A stretch of DNA of 5,145 bases from Actinomycetales bacterium. GTDB taxonomy: Bacteria; Actinomycetota; Actinomycetes; Actinomycetales; Cellulomonadaceae. The notes below the pieces were generated by a model, which was not told the origin of the DNA, made no database searches, and saw only the letters and a program-made list of their open reading frames with translations. Shown here piece after piece: positions 1 through 4,729 of this stretch; position 1 is the first letter of the stretch, and the number at the start of each line of letters is the position of its first letter. The position numbers were made by a program, and so were the translations under genes. Location: NCBI GenBank assembly GCA_015655615.1, contig JAATES010000117.1:1-5145 (forward strand), written 5' to 3'.

Positions 1-141
1 CACGGTGCTGGTGAGGGCAAGACGTCCGGTGGACGTCACCCCGTGAGCCCCTGGGGCAAGCCCGAGGGTCGTACCCGTCGCCCGGGCAAGCCGAGCGACA
101 AGCTCATCGTCCGTCGCCGTCGTACTGGCAAGAAGCGCTGA
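1..141 (+). CDS. rplB: 50S ribosomal protein L2, C-terminal part (5' end outside window)
   Basis: The open frame runs in from the left edge and ends at TGA 139-141, giving the last 46 residues of L2. L2 is a universal large-subunit protein that binds 23S rRNA near the peptidyl transferase centre and helps join the subunits. The visible piece begins HGAGEG and continues with the conserved [18 protein letters not shown] block. It ends in the basic [14 protein letters not shown] tail typical of actinobacterial L2. Roughly 230 residues are missing upstream, judged from the usual family length of about 275-280. Most L2 proteins read HGGGEG at the segment where this window opens, so the alanine is slightly unusual. 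rpsS follows after 14 nt, as in the S10 operon. Identification is certain from the tail sequence and gene order. Confidence 0.97.
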   Translation, partial: HGAGEGKTSGGRHPVSPWGKPEGRTRRPGKPSDKLIVRRRRTGKKR

Positions 142-155
142 TAGGAGCCTGACAG

Positions 156-437
156 ATGCCACGCAGCCTGAAGAAGGGCCCCTTCGTCGATGGCCACCTT
201 CAAAAGAAGGTGGACGTCCAGAACGAGGCGGGTTCGAAGAACGTCATCAAGACCTGGTCGCGCCGTTCGGTCATCACGCCGGACTTCCTCGGCCACACCT
301 TCGCGGTGCACGACGGCCGCAAGCACACCCCGGTGTTCGTCACCGAGGCCATGGTGGGTCACAAACTCGGAGAGTTCGCTCCTACGCGCACTTTCCGCGG
401 CCACGTGAAGGACGACAAGAAGGGGCGCCGGCGATGA
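156..437 (+). CDS. rpsS: 30S ribosomal protein S19
   Basis: This encodes S19, a small protein of the 30S head that contacts 16S rRNA and pairs with S13 near the A-site side of the head. The 93 residues match the normal family length. The N-terminus [12 protein letters not shown] is nearly invariant, followed by [25 protein letters not shown] (about residues 33-57) and the signature [17 protein letters not shown] (about 67-83), then a basic KKGRRR end. The ATG at 156 is preceded by AGGAG at 143-147 with an 8-nt spacer. The gene lies 14 nt after rplB, and its last 4 nt overlap the start of rplV (ATGA), which suggests translational coupling. Nothing in it looks damaged. Confidence 0.98.
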   Translation: MPRSLKKGPFVDGHLQKKVDVQNEAGSKNVIKTWSRRSVITPDFLGHTFAVHDGRKHTPVFVTEAMVGHKLGEFAPTRTFRGHVKDDKKGRRR

Positions 438-853
438 GTGCGACACCTCGTAACATCGAGAAGCCGAGCGAGCGCCGGTTGAGCCTGCTGGGCGACGCCG
501 CCGGTTCGTTCGCTGTGGCCCGTTTTGTGCGGGCGACGCCCCAGAAGGTGCGCCGGGTCGCGGACCTGGTGCGCGGCGCGGCTGTCGACAACGCCATCGC
601 CACGTTGAAGTTCGCTCCGCAGTCAGCTGCGGCTGACGTCCTCAAGGTCGTCGAGTCGGCCACCGCCAACGCGGTGACCACCGAGAACCTCGACCGCAAC
701 ACCCTGGTCATCAGCAAGATCTTTGTTGACGAGGGCGCCACACTCAAGCGCTTCCGTCCCCGGGCCCAGGGCCGTGCGGGACGCATCCTGAAGCGGACGA
801 GCCACATCACCGTGGTCGTCACCCCGCGTGAAGAGAAAGGACGGGCCCGATAG
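434..853 (+). CDS. rplV: 50S ribosomal protein L22, with N-terminal extension
   Basis: L22 binds all domains of 23S rRNA, and its long beta-hairpin lines the narrow part of the exit tunnel, where macrolide-resistance changes map in other bacteria. The 139 residues exceed the E. coli length of 110. About 26 residues (MSATPR...GDAAGSF) precede the conserved core, which starts near [21 protein letters not shown] (about 28-48). The hairpin and C-terminal signature follow: [20 protein letters not shown] (about 95-114), then [12 protein letters not shown]. The extension contains RRLSLLGD, a motif I recall from Propionibacteriales L22. The ATG at 434 overlaps the rpsS stop (ATGA) and has AAGGGG at 420-425 upstream. 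The TAG stop at 851-853 shares its G with the GTG start of rpsC. Resistance status cannot be read from this sequence alone. Confidence 0.97.
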   Translation: MSATPRNIEKPSERRLSLLGDAAGSFAVARFVRATPQKVRRVADLVRGAAVDNAIATLKFAPQSAAADVLKVVESATANAVTTENLDRNTLVISKIFVDEGATLKRFRPRAQGRAGRILKRTSHITVVVTPREEKGRAR

Positions 854-1677
854 TGGGACAGAAAGTCAATCCGCTCGGGTACCGCCTGGGCATCACCACC
901 GATCACCGCTCGCGCTGGTTCGCCGACAGCACCAAGGAAGGCCAGCGCTACCGGGACTACGTCCGGGAGGACGTCGCCATCCGCAAGCTGATGAGCAGCG
1001 GCCTCGAGCGTGCGGGAATCTCGAAGGTGGAGATCGAGCGCACTCGTGACCGGGTCCGCGTGGACATCCACACGGCGCGTCCGGGCATTGTGATCGGTCG
1101 TCGTGGCGCTGAGGCGGACCGCCTGCGCTCCGAGCTCGAGAAGCTGACGGGCAAGCAGGTCCAGCTCAACATCCTCGAGGTCAAGAACCCCGAGATCGAC
1201 TCCCAGCTGGTCGCCCAGGGTATCGCCGAGCAGCTCGCCAGCCGTGTCTCCTTCCGCCGGGCCATGCGCAAGGGCATGCAGTCGGCCCAGCGTGCGGGTG
1301 CGAAGGGCATCCGGGTGCAGTGCTCCGGACGCCTCGGCGGCGCGGAGATGAGCCGATCGGAGTTCTACCGCGAGGGCCGCGTGCCACTGCACACCCTGCG
1401 CGCCAACATCGATTACGGATTCTTCGAGGCCCGCACGACCTTCGGTCGTATCGGTGTGAAGGTCTGGATCTACAAGGGCGACGTCACCGAGAAGGAGTTC
1501 GCTCGCGAGCAGGCTTCGCAGGCGCCTCGTGCTCCTCGCGGCGCCGGTCGCAACGACCGTCCCGCTCGTGGCGGCGCCCGTCGTCCTGAGCGTCCCAGCG
1601 CGGGCGCATCCGCACCGGTTGAGCCCGCTGCTGCTGCAGTGCAGGCACCGACCGCTGAGACCGGAACGGAGGCCTGA
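853..1677 (+). CDS. rpsC: 30S ribosomal protein S3, with low-complexity C-terminal tail
   Basis: S3 sits at the mRNA entry tunnel of the 30S subunit and, with S4 and S5, contributes to mRNA unwinding. The start is GTG at 853, the only non-ATG start here. It is supported by the invariant N-terminus [14 protein letters not shown] and by AAAGGA at 836-841. The type-2 KH domain carries its GXXG loop as GRRG at residues 82-85. The C-terminal domain shows [12 protein letters not shown] (about 157-168) and ends near [11 protein letters not shown] (206-216). The protein is 274 residues against 233 in E. coli. The excess is a tail from about residue 218, first rich in Arg, Gly and Ala and then in Ala, Pro, Thr and Glu, probably disordered. 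It overlaps rplV by 1 nt (TAGTG), and rplP follows after 2 nt. Confidence 0.98.
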   Translation: MGQKVNPLGYRLGITTDHRSRWFADSTKEGQRYRDYVREDVAIRKLMSSGLERAGISKVEIERTRDRVRVDIHTARPGIVIGRRGAEADRLRSELEKLTGKQVQLNILEVKNPEIDSQLVAQGIAEQLASRVSFRRAMRKGMQSAQRAGAKGIRVQCSGRLGGAEMSRSEFYREGRVPLHTLRANIDYGFFEARTTFGRIGVKVWIYKGDVTEKEFAREQASQAPRAPRGAGRNDRPARGGARRPERPSAGASAPVEPAAAAVQAPTAETGTEA

Positions 1678-1679
1678 GC

Positions 1680-2099
1680 ATGCTGATCCCCCGCAGGCTC
1701 AAGCACCGCAAGCAGCACCATCCCGATCGACATGGCAAGGCATCGGGTGGAACCACGATCGCCTTCGGCGACTACGGCATCCAGGCGCTCGCGCCCGCCT
1801 ACGTCACCAACCGGCAGATCGAGGCCGCTCGTATAGCGATGACCCGTCACATCAAGCGTGGCGGTAAGGTCTGGATCAACATCTACCCGGACCGTCCGTT
1901 GACCAAGAAGCCGGCCGAGACCCGCATGGGTTCCGGTAAGGGTTCTCCTGAGTGGTGGATCGCCAACGTCAAGCCGGGCCGGATCGTCTTCGAGCTGGCT
2001 GGCGTCGATGAGGAGCTGGCCCGTGAGGCCATGCGCCGTGCGATGCACAAGCTCCCGATGAAGTGCCGCTTTGTGGTGCGCGAGGGTGGTGCGAACTGA
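1680..2099 (+). CDS. rplP: 50S ribosomal protein L16
   Basis: L16 binds 23S rRNA near the A-site tRNA elbow and is needed for late 50S maturation. The 139 residues fit the family. They open with [14 protein letters not shown], continue through FGDYGIQAL and [23 protein letters not shown] (about 41-63), and reach the signature [12 protein letters not shown] (about 82-93), then the end [11 protein letters not shown]. Arg82 lies in the motif containing the arginine that is hydroxylated in E. coli L16 (Arg81). I see no evidence for or against that modification here. A strong GGAGG at 1668-1672, inside the rpsC 3' end, has a 7-nt spacer to the ATG. The TGA stop overlaps the rpmC ATG by one base (TGATG). 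Confidence 0.98.
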   Translation: MLIPRRLKHRKQHHPDRHGKASGGTTIAFGDYGIQALAPAYVTNRQIEAARIAMTRHIKRGGKVWINIYPDRPLTKKPAETRMGSGKGSPEWWIANVKPGRIVFELAGVDEELAREAMRRAMHKLPMKCRFVVREGGAN

Positions 2100-2338
2100 T
2101 GGCATTGGGTACCAAGGACCTGACTGTGGACAAGCTCGACGGTTTCACCGATGAGAAGCTGGTCGCAGAACTGGACAACGCCAAGAAGGAGCTCTTCAAC
2201 CTCCGCTTCCAGCTGGCCACCGGCCAGCTGGACGATCACGGTCGGCTGAAGGCTGTCAAGCGAGACATCGCGCGGATCTACACGATTCTGCGTGAGCGTG
2301 AGCTCGGCATCCGTACGGCACCGAGCGCGAGCGAGTGA
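2099..2338 (+). CDS. rpmC: 50S ribosomal protein L29
   Basis: L29 is a small helical hairpin protein on the 50S surface beside L23 at the exit of the peptide tunnel. With the ATG at 2099 it has 79 residues, beginning [15 protein letters not shown]. The family core [16 protein letters not shown] (about 29-44) and the signature [14 protein letters not shown] (about 54-67) are intact. An in-frame upstream ATG at 2063 would add twelve residues unlike L29 and overlap rplP by 37 nt. The 2099 start matches family N-termini and gives a TGATG stop/start overlap with rplP. GAGGG at 2082-2086 is a rather distant Shine-Dalgarno (12-nt spacer), so re-initiation by ribosomes finishing rplP is plausible. 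The protein is longer than E. coli L29 (63 residues), with extra residues at both ends. Confidence 0.97.
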   Translation: MALGTKDLTVDKLDGFTDEKLVAELDNAKKELFNLRFQLATGQLDDHGRLKAVKRDIARIYTILRERELGIRTAPSASE

Positions 2339-2345
2339 GGCTGGA

Positions 2346-2633
2346 ATGAGCGAGAACACTGAGAGCACTGCGACCGCTACGCCTCGCGCCGCACGCAAGA
2401 CGCGGCGCGGATACGTGGTCAGCGACAAGATGGACAAGACCGTGGTGATCGAGGTCGAGGACCGGGTCAAGCACCCGCTCTACGGCAAGGTCATCCGGCG
2501 CACCAGCAAGGTCAAGGCCCACGACGAGCAGAACACGGCCGGCGTAGGCGACCTCGTGCTGATCATGGAGACCCGCCCGCTGTCCGCGACCAAGCGGTGG
2601 CGCCTGGTGGAGATCCTCGAGAAGGCCAAGTAG
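2346..2633 (+). CDS. rpsQ: 30S ribosomal protein S17
   Basis: S17 is an OB-fold primary binder of the 16S rRNA 5' domain and one of the early 30S assembly proteins. From ATG 2346 the product is 95 residues. A Ser/Thr/Ala-rich leader of about 16 residues ([16 protein letters not shown]) precedes the core [15 protein letters not shown] (about 20-34). [20 protein letters not shown] follows, then the family signature [14 protein letters not shown] (67-80). E. coli S17 has 84 residues. An in-frame GTG at 2292 would add 18 residues and overlap rpmC. It is not favoured because GAGG at 2337-2340 lies 5 nt before the 2346 ATG and the new N-terminus matches actinobacterial relatives. It lies 7 nt after rpmC and ends with TAG. 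It is the last gene of the S10-type block, followed by a 133-nt gap. Confidence 0.97.
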   Translation: MSENTESTATATPRAARKTRRGYVVSDKMDKTVVIEVEDRVKHPLYGKVIRRTSKVKAHDEQNTAGVGDLVLIMETRPLSATKRWRLVEILEKAK

Positions 2634-2641
2634 TACGCCCG

Positions 2642-2665
2642 GGGTTCTGGGCCCGCCCTGAACCC
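2642..2665 (+). other. Imperfect hairpin just after rpsQ
   Basis: GGGTTC (2642-2647) pairs with GAACCC (2660-2665). After a T/T mismatch (2648/2659), GGG (2649-2651) pairs with CCC (2656-2658), leaving a 4-nt loop. That makes nine pairs with one mismatch, starting 8 nt after the rpsQ stop. The following bases are GAGCCTCCCG rather than a run of T, so it does not qualify as a classical terminator. It could protect the 3' end of the upstream mRNA, act as a U-less terminator of the kind proposed for actinobacteria, or be incidental in GC-rich DNA. Confidence 0.45.
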
Positions 2666-2667
2666 GA

Positions 2668-2698
2668 GCCTCCCGCATGGTGCAGTAGCGCGGGCGGC
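2668..2698 (+). other. Second imperfect inverted repeat in the rpsQ-rplN gap
   Basis: GCC (2668-2670) pairs with GGC (2696-2698). After a T/C mismatch, CCCGC (2672-2676) pairs with GCGGG (2690-2694) around a 13-nt loop. That is eight GC pairs with one mismatch. It begins 3 nt after the first hairpin, so the two could stack or compete. In DNA this rich in G and C, pairing of this quality can occur by chance. Confidence 0.3.
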
Positions 2699-2713
2699 AT
2701 GACAGATATCCGT

Positions 2714-2730
2714 TCGGCAAGGCTTGCCGA
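2714..2730 (+). other. Perfect 7-bp inverted repeat upstream of rplN
   Basis: TCGGCAA (2714-2720) and TTGCCGA (2724-2730) are exact reverse complements separated by GGC. The centre lies about 45 nt before the rplN start codon. As RNA it would form a compact stem with a 3-nt loop in the rplN leader. As DNA it is a candidate dyad operator. It does not cover the rplN Shine-Dalgarno at 2754-2758, so direct occlusion of the ribosome is not expected from this stem alone. No protein or RNA ligand can be named from the sequence. Confidence 0.45.
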
Positions 2731-2753
2731 GAGGCGAGAACCAGCTCGACGAC

Positions 2754-2758
2754 AGGAG
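2754..2758 (+). promoter_or_regulatory. Ribosome binding site of rplN
   Basis: AGGAG lies 8 nt before ATG 2767, an optimal arrangement. It indicates independent ribosome entry at the head of the spc-type block, where the 133-nt gap rules out coupling to rpsQ. Confidence 0.8.
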
Positions 2759-2766
2759 TTCATCAC

Positions 2767-3135
2767 ATGATCCAGCAGGAGTCGCGACTTCGAGTCGCCG
2801 ACAACACGGGAGCGAAGGAAATCCTTTGCATCCGTGTGCTCGGTGGTTCGGGCCGTCGCTACGCCGGTATTGGCGACGTCATCGTCGCCACCGTCAAGGA
2901 CGCTATCCCCGGCGGCAACGTCAAGAAGGGCGACGTCGTCAAGGCCGTCATCGTGCGCACCGCCAAGGAGCGGCGCCGTCCGGACGGTTCCTACATCAAG
3001 TTCGACGAGAACGCAGCGGTCATCCTCAAGGGTGATGGCGAGCCTCGTGGAACCCGCATCTTCGGACCCGTCGGTCGTGAACTGCGCGACAAGCGGTTCA
3101 TGAAGATCATCTCGCTCGCTCCGGAGGTGCTCTGA
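2767..3135 (+). CDS. rplN: 50S ribosomal protein L14
   Basis: L14 lies on the subunit interface of the 50S, next to L19, where it contributes to an intersubunit bridge. It is also the docking site of the silencing factor RsfS in other bacteria. The 122 residues match the family length closely. The N-terminus [18 protein letters not shown], the segment [16 protein letters not shown], the signature [16 protein letters not shown] and the end [28 protein letters not shown] are all intact. It is the first gene after the large gap and has its own AGGAG. GGAGGTG inside its last codons (3123-3129) serves as the ribosome binding site of rplX, which starts 3 nt after the stop. This arrangement matches the head of the spc operon. 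Confidence 0.98.
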   Translation: MIQQESRLRVADNTGAKEILCIRVLGGSGRRYAGIGDVIVATVKDAIPGGNVKKGDVVKAVIVRTAKERRRPDGSYIKFDENAAVILKGDGEPRGTRIFGPVGRELRDKRFMKIISLAPEVL

Positions 3136-3138
3136 CTC

Positions 3139-3480
3139 ATGGCCAAGATCAAGAAGGGCGACCTGGTGGTCGTCATCGCGGGCAAAGACAAGAACAAGCA
3201 GGGCCGCGTGCTCGAGGTGCACGTCGACGATGACCGTCTGGTCGTCGAGGGCGTGAACCGCAAGACCAAGCACGTCAAGGTCGGGCAGACGCAGCGCGGC
3301 ACGCGGACAGGCGGCATCGAGACCATCGAGGCTCCGATCCATATCAGCAACGTGATGGTAGTGGACCCGGAGACCAAGAAGGGCACTCGGGTCGGCTACC
3401 GCACTGAGACTGTCGAGCGCGACGGTCGCACCAGGGACGTTCGCGTCAGGGTCGCCAAGCGCTCCGGTAAGGACATCTGA
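3139..3480 (+). CDS. rplX: 50S ribosomal protein L24
   Basis: L24 is an assembly initiator that binds the 5' domain of 23S rRNA and sits near the tunnel exit. The 113 residues are slightly longer than the E. coli protein (104). The KOW motif is visible near the N-terminus as [20 protein letters not shown] (about 5-24). [10 protein letters not shown] follows, then [20 protein letters not shown], where family members often read EAPIHVSNV. The ATG at 3139 has GGAGG at 3123-3127 in the end of rplN. The TGA stop overlaps the rplE ATG by one base (TGATG). The C-terminus is charged ([12 protein letters not shown]) and variable, as expected. No defect is seen. Confidence 0.98.
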   Translation: MAKIKKGDLVVVIAGKDKNKQGRVLEVHVDDDRLVVEGVNRKTKHVKVGQTQRGTRTGGIETIEAPIHISNVMVVDPETKKGTRVGYRTETVERDGRTRDVRVRVAKRSGKDI

Positions 3481-4058
3481 TGAGCACTGATACCGACACC
3501 ACCGTTGAAGCTGTGACGCCGCGGCTCAAGCAGCGCTACTCCGACGAGATCGTCGCGGGACTCCTGGAGGAGTTCAAGCACGGGAACGTCAACGAGGTCG
3601 CCCGTCTGACCAAGATCGTGGTGAACATGGGCGTGGGCGATGCCGCCAAGGACTCGAAGCTGATCGAGGGCGCCATTCGCGACCTGGCTCAGATCACGGG
3701 CCAGAAGCCGCAGGTCACCAAGGCGCGCAAGTCGATCGCCCAGTTCAAGTTGCGTGAGGGCATGCCCATCGGCGCCCACGTGACGCTGCGCGGGGACCGG
3801 ATGTGGGAGTTCCTGGACCGGCTGCTTTCGCTCGCACTGCCTCGCATCCGTGACTTCCGCGGCCTGAGCGCGAAGCAGTTCGACGGCCACGGCAACTACA
3901 CGTTCGGTCTCAGCGAGCAGTCGATGTTCCACGAGATCGACCAGGACAAGATCGACCGCGTTCGCGGTATTGACATCACGGTGGTGACGACAGCCACCAC
4001 CGACGACGAGGGTCGTTCCCTGTTGCGTCGTCTCGGCTTCCCTTTCAAGGAGAACTGA
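3480..4058 (+). CDS. rplE: 50S ribosomal protein L5
   Basis: L5 belongs to the 5S RNP with L18 and 5S rRNA in the central protuberance and contacts the P-site tRNA and the 30S head. The 192 residues include an N-terminal extension of roughly a dozen residues ([14 protein letters not shown]) relative to E. coli (179). The core then starts at [11 protein letters not shown]. Conserved blocks are KIVVNMGVG (about 45-53), [39 protein letters not shown] (from residue 101), [20 protein letters not shown] and the end [10 protein letters not shown]. The ATG at 3480 overlaps the rplX stop. AAGGA at 3469-3473 lies 6 nt upstream. In E. coli the S8 repressor binds mRNA around the rplE start. I cannot identify such a site here by eye. 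Confidence 0.98.
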   Translation: MSTDTDTTVEAVTPRLKQRYSDEIVAGLLEEFKHGNVNEVARLTKIVVNMGVGDAAKDSKLIEGAIRDLAQITGQKPQVTKARKSIAQFKLREGMPIGAHVTLRGDRMWEFLDRLLSLALPRIRDFRGLSAKQFDGHGNYTFGLSEQSMFHEIDQDKIDRVRGIDITVVTTATTDDEGRSLLRRLGFPFKEN

Positions 4059-4059
4059 C

Positions 4060-4245
4060 ATGGCGAAGAAGGCCCTCATCAACAAGGCGGCTGCGAAGCC
4101 CAAGTTCGCGGTACGCGCCTATACTCGGTGCCAGCGGTGCGGTCGTCCGCACTCGGTGTATCGCAAGTTCGGACTCTGCCGCATCTGCGTGCGTGAGATG
4201 GCTCACCGCGGTGAGCTGCCCGGCGTCACCAAGAGCAGCTGGTAA
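4060..4245 (+). CDS. rpsN: 30S ribosomal protein S14, zinc-binding type (type Z)
   Basis: S14 binds the 3' domain of 16S rRNA in the 30S head and is a late assembly protein. This is the short zinc-ribbon form at 61 residues. Four cysteines form CX2C-X12-CX2C at residues 24, 27, 40 and 43 (CQRCG and CRICV). The zinc-free paralogue that replaces it under zinc starvation in many actinobacteria lacks this motif and is usually encoded elsewhere. The C-terminus [17 protein letters not shown] is typical. The ATG at 4060 is 1 nt after the rplE stop, with AAGGAG at 4047-4052. The symbol rpsN (also called rpsZ or rpsN1) follows the operon position. A TAA stop precedes the 65-nt gap before rpsH. Confidence 0.98.
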   Translation: MAKKALINKAAAKPKFAVRAYTRCQRCGRPHSVYRKFGLCRICVREMAHRGELPGVTKSSW

Positions 4246-4261
4246 ACAACTACGTCGCAGG

Positions 4262-4282
4262 TCCCTGGCTCCATGTCAGGGA
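4262..4282 (+). other. Hairpin in the rpsH leader
   Basis: TCCCTG (4262-4267) and CAGGGA (4277-4282) are exact reverse complements around a 9-nt loop, and a G-T wobble can extend the stem by one pair. It lies 9 nt upstream of the rpsH ribosome binding region and is not followed by a T-run, so it is not a standard terminator. It may shield the rpsN mRNA end or structure the rpsH leader. Confidence 0.4.
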
Positions 4283-4291
4283 TACCCCGGC

Positions 4292-4309
4292 GAGGAAGGG
4301 CTGAAGCCC
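4292..4309 (+). promoter_or_regulatory. rpsH ribosome binding region with stem in the spacer
   Basis: GAGGAAGGG (4292-4300) is the only Shine-Dalgarno-like run before rpsH. It lies far from the start if GAGGA is used (14 nt) and at 10 nt if AAGGG is used. GGGC (4298-4301) and GCCC (4306-4309) can pair around a TGAA loop. This stem would bury the GGG and bring the upstream GAGGAA physically close to the ATG. The spacing favours ATG 4311 over the second in-frame ATG at 4317. Confidence 0.5.
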
Positions 4310-4310
4310 A

Positions 4311-4709
4311 ATGACGATGACTGACCCCATCGCAGACATGCTGACGCGTCTGCGTAACGCGAATACCGCGCACCACGATGTGGTGTCGATGCCGTTCTCC
4401 AACCTCAAGTCGCACATCGCGGAGATCCTCCAGTCGGAGGGTTATATCTCGGGCTGGGCGGTCGAGGATGCCGAGGTCGGCAAGAAGCTGACGATCTCGC
4501 TGAAGTACGGCCCCAACCGCGAGCGCTCGCTCGCCGGCATCAAGCGCATCTCCAAGCCTGGTCTGCGCGTCTATGCCAAGTCCACCAAGCTGCCGACGGT
4601 GCTGGGTGGCCTGGGAGTGGCGATTCTGTCCACGTCCTCAGGCCTGCTGACCGACAAGCAGGCCGCCAAGAAGGGTGTAGGTGGGGAAGTCCTCGCCTAC
4701 GTCTGGTAA
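4311..4709 (+). CDS. rpsH: 30S ribosomal protein S8
   Basis: S8 binds the central domain of 16S rRNA, is essential for platform assembly, and in E. coli also represses its own spc operon by binding mRNA. The 132 residues match the family. The N-terminus [18 protein letters not shown] is standard for actinobacteria, which supports ATG 4311 rather than 4317. Inside are [20 protein letters not shown] and [25 protein letters not shown]. The rRNA-binding C-terminal domain has STSSG (107-111) and ends [11 protein letters not shown]. It is preceded by a 65-nt leader with two potential stems and followed after 20 nt by rplF. The STSSG motif that contacts rRNA is intact, so autogenous control would be possible, but no mRNA target is proven. 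Confidence 0.98.
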   Translation: MTMTDPIADMLTRLRNANTAHHDVVSMPFSNLKSHIAEILQSEGYISGWAVEDAEVGKKLTISLKYGPNRERSLAGIKRISKPGLRVYAKSTKLPTVLGGLGVAILSTSSGLLTDKQAAKKGVGGEVLAYVW

Positions 4710-4729
4710 TCGGAAAGGAGAACTGAGCC

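Larger units (their letters stand above)
2634..2766 (+). promoter_or_regulatory. Non-coding gap between S10-type and spc-type blocks (rpsQ-rplN)
   Basis: This 133-nt gap is much the longest non-coding stretch here and falls where the E. coli S10 operon ends and the spc promoter lies. It contains three inverted repeats in series (2642-2665, 2668-2698 and 2714-2730) and then the rplN ribosome binding site. No U-tract follows the first hairpin, so a standard intrinsic terminator is not shown. I searched for a promoter. ATGACA at 2699-2704 resembles a -35 hexamer, but no convincing -10 lies at the right distance. A promoter here is therefore inferred from position and gap size, not seen. Attenuation or an mRNA processing site would fit equally well. 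Confidence 0.45.
4246..4310 (+). promoter_or_regulatory. Non-coding leader between rpsN and rpsH
   Basis: This 65-nt gap breaks the otherwise tight packing of the spc-type block. It contains a hairpin (4262-4282), a purine-rich ribosome binding region (GAGGAAGGG, 4292-4300) and a small GC stem (4298-4309) directly before the rpsH start. I see no convincing promoter hexamers. The gap rules out stop/start overlap as the way rpsH is translated, so ribosomes probably enter afresh here. S8, the product of rpsH, is the known autogenous repressor of the spc operon in E. coli. A regulatory role of this leader in the present organism is only an inference. Confidence 0.4.

Noticed and set aside
382..1392. 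Long open frame of 336 codons on the minus strand
   Set aside because: It lies antisense to rplV and rpsC, which are certain genes. In GC-rich genes with biased third positions the complementary strand often stays open. Its product is low-complexity, with no recognised motif.
2063..2098. Upstream in-frame start for rpmC
   Set aside because: It would overlap rplP by 37 nt and add twelve residues unlike any L29. The TGATG overlap at 2097-2101 and the family N-terminus favour 2099.
1470..2105. Minus-strand open frame of 211 codons opposite rpsC and rplP
   Set aside because: It is fully antisense to two conserved genes, has no ribosome binding site of note, and its composition reflects the opposite strand.
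2292..2345. Upstream in-frame GTG start for rpsQ
   Set aside because: It would overlap rpmC by 47 nt and add 18 residues not expected in S17. GAGG at 2337-2340 fits ATG 2346.
2642..2680. Classical Rho-independent terminator after rpsQ
   Set aside because: A hairpin is present, but it is followed by GAGCCTCCCG with no T-run, so it is listed only as a hairpin.
2699..2728. Sigma-70-type promoter starting at ATGACA
   Set aside because: The -35-like hexamer is good, but the sequence 16-18 nt downstream (around GGCTTGCC) has no resemblance to a -10 element.
2724..3035. Plus-strand open frame beginning in the rpsQ-rplN gap
   Set aside because: It overlaps most of rplN in another frame, starts within the inverted repeat at a TTG, and gives a Ser/Arg-rich sequence typical of a frame-shifted reading of a real gene.
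2563..3342. Minus-strand open frame of 259 codons spanning the rpsQ-rplN gap
   Set aside because: It crosses rpsQ, the gap, rplN and rplX in antisense. The product is Asp/Leu/Val-rich shadow sequence with no family resemblance.
3396..4103. Minus-strand open frame of 235 codons opposite rplE
   Set aside because: It is a shadow of rplE with the same third-position bias, and no domain could be recognised.
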